In this document: one piece after another, positions 31,275 through 37,967 of the stretch | Numbering within the stretch: the stretch's first letter is position 1 | Layout of the letters: every line of letters begins with the position of its first letter | Virus record (IMG/VR): IMGVR_UViG_3300002144_000640 | Span: 1-41,108 of that record | Strand: one strand, 5' to 3' | Length of the DNA stretch: 41,108 nt | Origin: a virus | Made by a program: the position numbers and the translations under genes | Notes under the pieces: generated by a model | Told to the model about the DNA's origin: nothing | Database searches by the model: none | The model's input: only the letters and a program-made list of their open reading frames with translations

Positions 31275-31353
31275 GTAGTACTTTCGGATATAAATGCGCA
31301 AATGATTCAAATAAAATTTAGTAGTGCTATAGGCTATAATACGAAAGTATTAC
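31275..31353. repeat. inverted pair of GAAAGTATTAC elements in the divergent control region
   Basis: GTAGTACTTTCG (31275-31286) and CGAAAGTATTAC (31342-31353) face each other between the divergently read DUF932 and oxygenase genes. The left copy extends into GGATATAAATGCGC (31286-31299), the inverse of the 14-mer at 4730-4743. Confidence 0.7.
31335..31340 (+). promoter_or_regulatory. candidate plus-strand promoter -10 box for the oxygenase-desaturase block
   Basis: TATAAT inside TAGGCTATAATACGAAAGT, a 19-mer also present in the opposite orientation at 30193-30211. A good -35 box is not seen (AT-rich only). The leader to the ATG at 31370 would be about 23 nt without a clear ribosome site. A CATAAATA at 31357-31364 is a possible but very close late box. 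Confidence 0.5.
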
Positions 31354-31369
31354 ACACATAAATAATTAA

Positions 31370-32227
31370 ATGCTTGACGCCAATTTTAATATTAATTCTA
31401 CTCGGGAAACTCAATTAACAAATTGTTTTGGGATTTTACCGCTTGAACCAGAATGTAAAGATGAGTACATAAAAATACCGATTGATTTGCCGTGGACAGA
31501 ATTACAAAAAGACGTAAATTTAGCCTTTGAAAATTTTGGTTGGTACGGAATGATACATCGTAGACAGAACAACTGGAATAGAAGCACTCTATATGGCGGA
31601 TTAGGTCTTACATATAATCCTGATTACAAGTTTGATTTACCAAAACACGCTCATGCTCTTGGCAATCCGCGTTCAACCACTAAAGTCGTGGATCCGAAAA
31701 TATGGATCCACGACCTTGAATCCTACATCTATTCTAATAACATAGACACTTCTAATTTTAACACTTATGCTGATTGTTTAGGTTTGCGTAATGAAACTGA
31801 TGTCACTAAGTTTAGATCATTCGCGTCGGTATTCGCAAAACTTAAACGTAAGTTAATACAAGGTAGATTAGCAGAAATTAGACCTAGATTCATAATGAAA
31901 AATGATATGGAGTTTATGTGGCATACAGACGAAAAAAATGAATTTGTTTCTAGATTGCTTATACCTATAACATACAACGATGATTATTTTATTGAGTTTA
32001 AAGAAACTGGCACTAAATTATATTTTGAGCCGGGATATGCATATCATTGGAATACATATAAAGTCCATCGATGGAATTTTAATTATAGGCGGGGCATGGC
32101 AAATAGAACTTGCATTGTTGTTGGATGGTCTCCATGGCTAGAATTTGATGGTGAACGATGGAGCACCAATGAATATTGTAATAAAATACATCCTACGGAT
32201 ATGATTAATAAAGGCCTGGTCATATAA
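31370..32227 (+). CDS. 2OG-Fe(II) oxygenase-like protein (285 aa)
   Basis: The C-terminal half has the beta-helix iron motif: H185-T-D187 in FMWHTDEKN, a distal H233 in KVHRWNF and R246 in ANRTCIVVG, separated by strands (VSRLLIPITY, TKLYFEPGYAYHWN). The N-terminal half is less informative, with IPIDLPWTELQKD and Trp-rich segments. It is the first gene of a plus-strand group with membrane desaturases, and a short palindrome directly follows its stop codon. This is the third such iron oxygenase in the window. Lipid- or protein-hydroxylation roles are open; an aspartyl/asparaginyl-hydroxylase-like fold is a good comparison. Confidence 0.6.
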   Translation: MLDANFNINSTRETQLTNCFGILPLEPECKDEYIKIPIDLPWTELQKDVNLAFENFGWYGMIHRRQNNWNRSTLYGGLGLTYNPDYKFDLPKHAHALGNPRSTTKVVDPKIWIHDLESYIYSNNIDTSNFNTYADCLGLRNETDVTKFRSFASVFAKLKRKLIQGRLAEIRPRFIMKNDMEFMWHTDEKNEFVSRLLIPITYNDDYFIEFKETGTKLYFEPGYAYHWNTYKVHRWNFNYRRGMANRTCIVVGWSPWLEFDGERWSTNEYCNKIHPTDMINKGLVI

Positions 32228-32246
32228 TATTGATACATATCAATAT
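32227..32246 (+). other. AT-rich palindrome after the oxygenase stop codon
   Basis: ATATTGAT (32227-32234), ACAT, ATCAATAT (32239-32246): a perfect 8-bp stem starting in the TAA stop and 20 nt before the first desaturase start. Too weak for a normal terminator and without a T-run. It may be an operator, an mRNA-processing site, or chance in AT-rich DNA. Confidence 0.4.
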
Positions 32247-32266
32247 ACACATAAAGAAATTACATT

Positions 32267-33028
32267 ATGAAAAAAATCTCGACTGAATATAAGTTAAAAA
32301 CCATTATAGTAATAACACACGTATTATTTTTAGCCGGTTTAATTTTTGTTAACCAAATTTCGTATTGGTATTTACTAGTTACATTATTTTCGCTTGGCCT
32401 TATTGGCAAACTCGGCGGTGAAATTGGATTTCATAGGTATTTTGCGCATAAATCATTTAAGACAGAATATTGGAAATCCAGGATGTTGCTCATACTTGGT
32501 AGCTTAAATTTATTTGGTAGCACGTTATCATGGGCGGGTACGCACAGAGTTCATCATAGATTTACCGACGATGATAACGATCCGCATAGTCCGCACACGC
32601 AAAATCCCTTTAAAGTGTGGATACTATGGTGGAAACCATTTCAAATTAGCAACCGATACGTCTCCGATATGATTAAAGACCCGTGGCAGTTGTTTATACA
32701 CAAGTGGTATTTTGAACTTGCTTTGACCTTAATTTTTGTATTAGGGCTTGTAAACTTTAAACTGCTTATGTTCGGTTTACTATTACCTTCTATTATACAA
32801 TTTCACGCAAGTTCGTTACTTGTTGATATTGTGTGTCATAAGTGGGGATACCGAAACTTTAACACATCAGACCATAGTAAAAATAATACATTTGTGAATA
32901 TGTTTACTGGCGGCAGTGGTTTACACAACAATCACCATGCCAATCCTGGTGACTATTATTTTGTGCAAAAACCCGGTGAATGGGATTTATGGGGTTTGTT
33001 TATAAAGCGTTTTTTATTAATAAAATAA
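32267..33028 (+). CDS. membrane fatty-acid desaturase 1 (acyl-CoA delta-9 type)
   Basis: The 253-aa protein shows all three histidine boxes of the stearoyl-CoA desaturase family: H56-R-Y-F-A-H61, H93-R-V-H-H97 and H220-N-N-H-H224, plus a GYRNFNTSDHS segment. Two hydrophobic pairs precede and separate the boxes (e.g. TIIVITHVLFLAGLIFV and LALTLIFVLGLVNF), as expected of a four-pass membrane enzyme with cytosolic boxes. It inserts a double bond into acyl chains using O2 and electrons from a redox partner. The Rieske protein encoded nearby is an oxygenase, not an obvious partner. First of three desaturase genes. Confidence 0.93.
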   Translation: MKKISTEYKLKTIIVITHVLFLAGLIFVNQISYWYLLVTLFSLGLIGKLGGEIGFHRYFAHKSFKTEYWKSRMLLILGSLNLFGSTLSWAGTHRVHHRFTDDDNDPHSPHTQNPFKVWILWWKPFQISNRYVSDMIKDPWQLFIHKWYFELALTLIFVLGLVNFKLLMFGLLLPSIIQFHASSLLVDIVCHKWGYRNFNTSDHSKNNTFVNMFTGGSGLHNNHHANPGDYYFVQKPGEWDLWGLFIKRFLLIK

Positions 33029-33035
33029 TTTCATA

Positions 33036-33647
33036 ATGAGCATTGAATATAGAATTTTAAATCATGATGATGCACCAGCTTTACATAATTTAATGGATGG
33101 TTCTAGGTCATATCTAGGATCACACTTAGGCTTTGAACTTTCTGAGGAATTGTTAGAAAGCTTAAAACAAGCAGCATCAAAATCGTTATCAACCGCAAAC
33201 AGCCGAACATGGGGTACGTTTGAAGACGGTGCATTAATTTACGCAATCAGTGGATTTTACCCAAAGAATTTTAAAACATGGGTTCTTCACGGGATGTACT
33301 CATCAGCTGTTAATGACAGCGGATTACAACGTTTTGAAAAATATGCAGTGCATCTTGAAAAAACAACAAAGCTATTAGAGTTATATGGTGAATCTCAAGG
33401 CTACTATTCTTTTATAGGAAGAAGGCCGGTTAGACACCAACGAGCTCATGAAAGAATGCTCAAAAGAACACAGGATAAGCACAAATGGACTTTTAGGTAT
33501 GATTGGAAATGGGAAAAAATCATTAAAAAAGGTACTAAAATAGATCAAATTAAATACCCGTTTTTAGATTTATCTTATGCTCCAACGTACGAATCATTAA
33601 CTGATATTGTGTTAATACGGTGGACATTAAAAGATGAGTATAAATAA
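33036..33647 (+). CDS. GNAT-like acyltransferase (203 aa), tentative
   Basis: It starts MSIEYRILNHDDAPALHNLM, a strand plus helix opening typical of GNAT-fold proteins. A central strand pair follows (DGALIYAISGFYP, KTWVLHGMYSS), then KYAVHLEKTTKLLELYGESQ and basic RRPVRHQRAHERML. The CoA-binding (Q/R)xxGx(G/A) turn is not clear, so acyltransferase is a fold-level guess. It lies between the first desaturase (7-nt gap) and an unrecognised gene. A double late-promoter box overlaps its stop codon. Confidence 0.4.
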   Translation: MSIEYRILNHDDAPALHNLMDGSRSYLGSHLGFELSEELLESLKQAASKSLSTANSRTWGTFEDGALIYAISGFYPKNFKTWVLHGMYSSAVNDSGLQRFEKYAVHLEKTTKLLELYGESQGYYSFIGRRPVRHQRAHERMLKRTQDKHKWTFRYDWKWEKIIKKGTKIDQIKYPFLDLSYAPTYESLTDIVLIRWTLKDEYK

Positions 33648-33655
33648 TATAAATA
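33639..33655 (+). promoter_or_regulatory. double late promoter boxes (TATAAATA twice)
   Basis: Perfect TATAAATA at 33639-33646 and 33648-33655. The first overlaps the stop codon of the upstream gene. The next start codon is at 33687 after an AAAGGA ribosome site. This suggests the second half of the desaturase block is transcribed late. Confidence 0.7.
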
Positions 33656-33686
33656 GTAGTAACTGCAAAAAAGCTAAAGGATTTTT

Positions 33687-34109
33687 ATGATTTTATTAAC
33701 AACAACATATGAACTGCACGAAGGTAGCCGCGCCGGTCTTTCTTTAGATGGCGATCCAGCCGCGCGTGCTGCAAGAATGATAGAAATTGTATATGTCAAT
33801 AATGAAAACCTTCTCGCGCAGCGCGAAAAATTAAACAAATCGACTAGATACCACAGAGTGATTAATGTTGACGGATGGTTTGTTAGCCATCACGAACTTT
33901 TTGTAAATCAAGATGACTACGATGAATATATGCTTTTAGCTAAATCTATTGCAGCTGAAAACGATGCACTAAGAACGGTTGACGCATTACCTATGAATCA
34001 AACGACTGAACTTGTTTTACAAGCTAAGTGGACAAAACTATTAGAGAATGATGTAACGTTTGACCGAATTTTTGGCTTGTCTAGTGAAGACTTGGCTAAC
34101 GCAGATTAA
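33687..34109 (+). CDS. hypothetical protein (140 aa)
   Basis: It starts MILLTTTYELHEGSRAGLSL and is acidic and mostly helical, with a segment INVDGWFVSHHELFVNQDDY containing paired histidines. There is no membrane segment and no recognised motif. An AAAGGATTTTT ribosome region and two late boxes precede it. It sits between the GNAT-like gene and the second desaturase; its 3' end shares bases with an in-frame upstream extension of the desaturase ORF, which I reject. Function unknown. Confidence 0.55.
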   Translation: MILLTTTYELHEGSRAGLSLDGDPAARAARMIEIVYVNNENLLAQREKLNKSTRYHRVINVDGWFVSHHELFVNQDDYDEYMLLAKSIAAENDALRTVDALPMNQTTELVLQAKWTKLLENDVTFDRIFGLSSEDLANAD

Positions 34110-34119
34110 TAATTTCGCT

Positions 34120-34908
34120 ATGACTAAATATTTTTATTCTAACGTTAAGGGCATTGTTATAACTCAAATACTATTTGCCGTGTTAAGCGCGGTAGGTTTG
34201 TATATAGCATTTGATGCTAATTGGTTAATTTTAAGCTTACTAGTCTATTTTGTGTCTGGATGCTTGGGGATTACCGTAACATATCATAGATATCTAACGC
34301 ACAAGAGTTTTAAAATGCCTCAATGGTGTATTTATTTATTTAGCTTTTTTGGAGCAATGGGTGGAACCGGATCTACCTTAGGCTGGTTATCAGTGCATAG
34401 AACGCATCATAAATACAGCGATAAAGATGGTGATCCGCATAGTCCTCACAACGCTGGTTGGAAAATTATATTTGGAAAATATAACTATAATTTTAATCCA
34501 ATGGATGCAAAAAGTGTATTGCGGGATAAATTTCACGTTACCCTACATAGGTATTACTACCTAATATTTGTTATATGGGGTTTGGCTCTATTTGCAATCG
34601 ACCCATACCTAGGTCTTTACGGTTTTATAATCCCAGTCACCTTACAAACTTGGATTAGCAATGTGACAAATTGGGCTAACCACTCGACTGGTTATACAAA
34701 TTTTAATACGAGTGATAATAGCAAAAACACTTGGTGGATTTCTGCTTTAAATTGGGGTGATGGTTGGCACAATAATCACCACGCCAGGCCAGGAAGTTAT
34801 ACTTTTCAACATAAATGGTGGGAAATCGATATTAGCGCATACGCTATACGTTTAATTTGCCTGTTGTCTGGCACCACCAATACCATAAAAACATTTAATC
34901 AAAAATAA
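34120..34908 (+). CDS. membrane fatty-acid desaturase 2
   Basis: The 262-aa protein starts MTKYFYSNVKGIVITQILFA. Histidine boxes: HRYLTHKSF, HRTHH in LSVHRTHHKYSD, and HNNHH in WHNNHHARPGSY. A WANHSTGYTNFNTSDNSKN segment carries the additional Asn/His ligand region. Hydrophobic pairs flank the first two boxes. The KYSDKDGDPHSPHN stretch after box 2 is typical of delta-9 enzymes. Start chosen at 34120 because it gives the family-like N-terminus; no strong ribosome site is present. It differs widely from desaturases 1 and 3, so position or substrate preference may differ. Confidence 0.93.
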   Translation: MTKYFYSNVKGIVITQILFAVLSAVGLYIAFDANWLILSLLVYFVSGCLGITVTYHRYLTHKSFKMPQWCIYLFSFFGAMGGTGSTLGWLSVHRTHHKYSDKDGDPHSPHNAGWKIIFGKYNYNFNPMDAKSVLRDKFHVTLHRYYYLIFVIWGLALFAIDPYLGLYGFIIPVTLQTWISNVTNWANHSTGYTNFNTSDNSKNTWWISALNWGDGWHNNHHARPGSYTFQHKWWEIDISAYAIRLICLLSGTTNTIKTFNQK

Positions 34909-34915
34909 TTTAATT

Positions 34916-35662
34916 ATGTTTAAAGCGACTAGTAATAAAATCTTTTCAATTCAAATATGTTCCATAATATTATCAGCCATTGGTATATATGTTTATGGCT
35001 TAGGCATTGAAGAGATAGCAACCTTTTTTATTTTTTATTTTTTATTCTGTGGTGTAGGTCTAAGTATGATGCTGCATCGTTTTTACGCTCATAAGAGTTT
35101 TACATTTAAATCACCGATTGTTGAAAAACTATGTATACTGATTATGATACTCGCTGGCCGTGGTAGCCCTATTGGATGGGTGTATGTGCATAGAGAGCAC
35201 CATGCATATTCTGATACTAGCAAAGATCCGCATAAAGCAGACACTTTATTAATGCTATTGCCACATGTGACAAAAGTTAAAAATATTAATCTTCGAGTGG
35301 TACGTGATTTACTTGATAAAGAAAATATCTTTATTGACAAATGGTATCTATTATTTCATATTATATTTGTATCAATACTTACAATTATCAATCCATGGTT
35401 AACTGTATTTGTTTGGGCCTTACCGGTGTGTCTTACTGCAACTATGTTGGACTTATCAACATACGGTAATCATGTCGAAAATTTACCGCTAAGTTATAGA
35501 AACTTCGAAACAAAAGAATACAGCAGAAATAGTTTAATGTTTGGATATTTGATGTTTGGCGAAGGTTGGCACAATAATCACCACGCAAAGGCAAGCGCAT
35601 CTAGCTTTAAACGTAAATGGTGGGAGTTTGATCCAGTCGGTAGTATTATAAAAATAGTATAA
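34916..35662 (+). CDS. membrane fatty-acid desaturase 3
   Basis: The 248-aa protein starts MFKATSNKIFSIQICSIILS. Boxes: HRFYAHKSF, HREHH in VYVHREHHAYSD, and HNNHH in WHNNHHAKASAS; YGNHVENLPLSYRNF holds the extra ligand region. It is the most divergent of the three: after box 2 it reads TSKDPHKADTLL, lacking the DGDPHSPH of the others. Four membrane spans are expected. It follows desaturase 2 with a 7-nt gap. Its stop lies within a hairpin shared with the convergent PP-loop gene. Confidence 0.92.
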   Translation: MFKATSNKIFSIQICSIILSAIGIYVYGLGIEEIATFFIFYFLFCGVGLSMMLHRFYAHKSFTFKSPIVEKLCILIMILAGRGSPIGWVYVHREHHAYSDTSKDPHKADTLLMLLPHVTKVKNINLRVVRDLLDKENIFIDKWYLLFHIIFVSILTIINPWLTVFVWALPVCLTATMLDLSTYGNHVENLPLSYRNFETKEYSRNSLMFGYLMFGEGWHNNHHAKASASSFKRKWWEFDPVGSIIKIV

Positions 35663-35671
35663 TCTATTTTT
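35650..35671. terminator. candidate bidirectional terminator between convergent genes
   Basis: AAAAATAG (35650-35657), TATAAT loop, CTATTTTT (35664-35671). A perfect 8-bp stem that contains both stop codons of the converging genes, with A-run on one side and T-run on the other, so it reads the same from both strands. The stem is AT-rich and therefore weak. Confidence 0.45.
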
Positions 35672-36578
35672 GATTTACTGATAATCGTTTTACTGCTTTG
35701 TGATAGTTTTCATAATACACACCACGATATTGATTTTGCCATTCTATCTGTTCTATAAGAGCCTGGCATTGGATTAATGGCGTCTGAATTACAAACTCCA
35801 TCCCTGCTGCTTTTTTACGACCCTTTGTAAAATCATATCCTTCCATATTAAAATCAGATCCATTATTAAACACATAAGATTTACTTGAGTTGGTACCTAG
35901 TTTACCTGGATATTTCTTATTAGCCAAGTCTTGTATGCGAGGATCTAATAGGAACGATAACATCATCTCAGGGGTGTAACTCAAAAGAAACGGGCAGCCT
36001 TCTAACTTGTTTATTCTAAAGTAGTTTAGAATTGAGTGAATAACTTCTAATTCTTCAAGAACCCATTCATCTTTATCTTTTAGATATTTTAGATACGGTG
36101 GATCGTTGCCCATGGTCGCAAAGCCATCACACCAGCTAGCAACCTTCATGGTGCTTGTTAGCCACCAGCTACCGCAATTAAATGATTTAGCTAAATTAAA
36201 TGCGTCACCGCTTTCTATAAAATTATCTAGGTTTAAGCAATATTCAATTGGTTTAACACCAATTGACCTGCAATGATCAAACGCATACTGTGTCTCGTGT
36301 ATATTATAATCTTGATCGCTGTATTTACCTTGAAGTCTGATGATAACCGGCTTAAATTTAAATCCTAACCGATGATAGACATTAAACACATATTGACTAT
36401 CCAAGCCGCCGCTGTAGAGTAGATACAGTTCACCCGCCTTATTCTCATACATGTATTTTGCCGTTTCCACGGTTTCCTCATAGTATGATTTGACTTTACG
36501 CTTGGGTGGATCTATTTCAACATGCCAAGTATCTCCGTGGCCAGTGCCTCGTAAATAATTATCTTTTAGTAATTGCAT
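35664..36578 (-). CDS. PP-loop ATPase (adenine nucleotide alpha-hydrolase superfamily)
   Basis: The 304-aa protein has the pyrophosphatase P-loop SGGLDS in LYLLYSGGLDSQYVFNVYHR (about residues 55-60). This marks the superfamily that adenylates a substrate for amide, thiolation or related chemistry (QueC, asparagine synthase C-domain, tRNA modification enzymes). A Rossmann-like strand FKPVIIRLQGKY follows. Trp/Cys-rich SFNCGSWWLTSTMKV, and KYPGKLGTNSSKSYVFN near the end, give no exact match. It overlaps the Rieske gene by 13 nt, so the two are co-translated and probably act on one substrate. That substrate is not deducible. Confidence 0.75.
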   Translation of the reverse strand: MQLLKDNYLRGTGHGDTWHVEIDPPKRKVKSYYEETVETAKYMYENKAGELYLLYSGGLDSQYVFNVYHRLGFKFKPVIIRLQGKYSDQDYNIHETQYAFDHCRSIGVKPIEYCLNLDNFIESGDAFNLAKSFNCGSWWLTSTMKVASWCDGFATMGNDPPYLKYLKDKDEWVLEELEVIHSILNYFRINKLEGCPFLLSYTPEMMLSFLLDPRIQDLANKKYPGKLGTNSSKSYVFNNGSDFNMEGYDFTKGRKKAAGMEFVIQTPLIQCQALIEQIEWQNQYRGVYYENYHKAVKRLSVNQK

Positions 36579-37369
36579 CCCGTCATAATCCTATATTCAA
36601 CCTGGCTTTTTTCCAAGTTTTCAATCGGTGCACGTTGCACCATCAACTCTGCTTGGCGCTTATCCTGTCCCCAAGCGCATTCCCATATATCAGAGTTTAC
36701 ATTGTATATATCATCTGATTTTTCGGAATCTTTATATTTAAACACGTACACATTAGTATTGCCATTTACTGTCTCACCAGCAACGGTAATGAATAATGAA
36801 CCATTTTGATACTCGATCATTGTATCCGGATAGACTGTGACCCAAGCCGCTTTGATAACACTATTTGACAAGACAACCTGTACGCTACCCCAGTCGTAAT
36901 AATACCAATCAATATTATTAATATCATCCTCAGTAATACCGATTTTATTATACACACCAGGATGGACATGTTCAATGTGTTCAACATCCAGGAATAATTC
37001 TAATATACTTTCGCGTGATGCCTTTACTGTATCAATCCTTGATTCACAAAGCACATAGTTATCAAACGATAAATCATTAAGACAATCATCGGATATTGGT
37101 GTTGTAAACTGTAGGCCACGCCATTCATATAATGGTTTTGTTTCTAACGAATGGAAAGTGTTTATACCAACACCTTTGTGATTAAAGGTTTTACCGTGAT
37201 AAGGACAGGTTCTATTTGATGTATTACCGTTGCATGTGCTAATTAGACTGCCTTGGTGTGGACAGATATTAGATACTAGAATGCCATCATACGCAACCCA
37301 ATGGTTGTTTTTTTGATTTACTATCCTGTACTGATTATCTTTTAAACTATTCTTGTGTGATATATACAT
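36566..37369 (-). CDS. Rieske non-heme iron oxygenase (267 aa)
   Basis: It has the Rieske [2Fe-2S] site in two parts, C36-P-H38 (NICPHQGS) and C55-P-Y-H58 (RTCPYHGK). The catalytic mononuclear iron motif D128-x2-H131-x4-H136 lies in FLDVEHIEHVHPG. It therefore looks like a complete oxygenase alpha subunit, though shorter than bacterial ring-hydroxylating enzymes (~420-450 aa). The chain uses O2 and an electron donor to hydroxylate or demethylate a substrate; no reductase is seen nearby. It overlaps the PP-loop gene. Its start is only 3 nt from the divergent GNAT-like start. Confidence 0.88.
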   Translation of the reverse strand: MYISHKNSLKDNQYRIVNQKNNHWVAYDGILVSNICPHQGSLISTCNGNTSNRTCPYHGKTFNHKGVGINTFHSLETKPLYEWRGLQFTTPISDDCLNDLSFDNYVLCESRIDTVKASRESILELFLDVEHIEHVHPGVYNKIGITEDDINNIDWYYYDWGSVQVVLSNSVIKAAWVTVYPDTMIEYQNGSLFITVAGETVNGNTNVYVFKYKDSEKSDDIYNVNSDIWECAWGQDKRQAELMVQRAPIENLEKSQVEYRIMTGCNY

Positions 37370-37372
37370 AAT

Positions 37373-37927
37373 ATGAGTTATATATTAAAAGTTTACGATG
37401 ATAATACTATGTATAATGATTTACGTAATCTTATACTTGACTCTATAATAGACGATAAAAATCAAGCTGCTGGTAACATGGTAAGATTATCAGAAACTCT
37501 TTCGAGATTTAATTTATTTAATCTAGTCTATGACGGCGATAAACCAATAGCTTGTGGTGGTTTGTACATTAGCGATTTTGATCCTCGATTTGCATTTATC
37601 GGCGTGCGCTCATATGTTTTACCAGAATATAAACAAAAACGAATTATAAAAAATTATATTCTAACTGCGCATAAACAATGGGCTATTAAAAATAAAATCA
37701 AAGCGATAGGTATGTCGTTTAATGATTATAATAAGAATCTTATAAAATTGTGGTCTAAGCCAAGACTCGGCATGCCGGCTGAATGTTTGCCTCAGCATTT
37801 ATTTTATTCCAACTTTAATATAGTGCCATTCCCTGTAAACATAAGGGAAACCAAACAATATGTTGCCTATGAAAATTTAGATTCTTGGGAATATGATTGG
37901 AATAAATTACGCTGGCCAGACAGTTAA
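37373..37927 (+). CDS. GNAT-like N-acyltransferase (184 aa)
   Basis: A central strand-turn-helix reads CGGLYISDFDPRFAFIGVRS, then YVLPEYKQKRIIKNYILTAHKQ. That is a GNAT-type beta4-alpha3 core with a V-x-P-E-Y-(K/R)-x-(K/R) stretch near the acetyl-CoA binding turn. IKAIGMSFNDYNKNLIKLW follows, like the C-terminal part of the fold. It is divergent from the Rieske gene with only 3 nt between start codons, so its promoter must lie inside that gene or be leaderless. Substrate unknown. Confidence 0.6.
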   Translation: MSYILKVYDDNTMYNDLRNLILDSIIDDKNQAAGNMVRLSETLSRFNLFNLVYDGDKPIACGGLYISDFDPRFAFIGVRSYVLPEYKQKRIIKNYILTAHKQWAIKNKIKAIGMSFNDYNKNLIKLWSKPRLGMPAECLPQHLFYSNFNIVPFPVNIRETKQYVAYENLDSWEYDWNKLRWPDS

Positions 37928-37930
37928 TGT

Positions 37931-37938
37931 TATAAATA
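37931..37938 (+). promoter_or_regulatory. T4-type late promoter box (TATAAATA)
   Basis: Perfect TATAAATA 29 nt before the ATG at 37968, in a 40-nt intergenic gap, with a GGAG ribosome site in between. It should drive the exported/structural cassette 37968-41108. Confidence 0.75.
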
Positions 37939-37967
37939 GATTATATAACTTTTTCTACGGAGAATAA

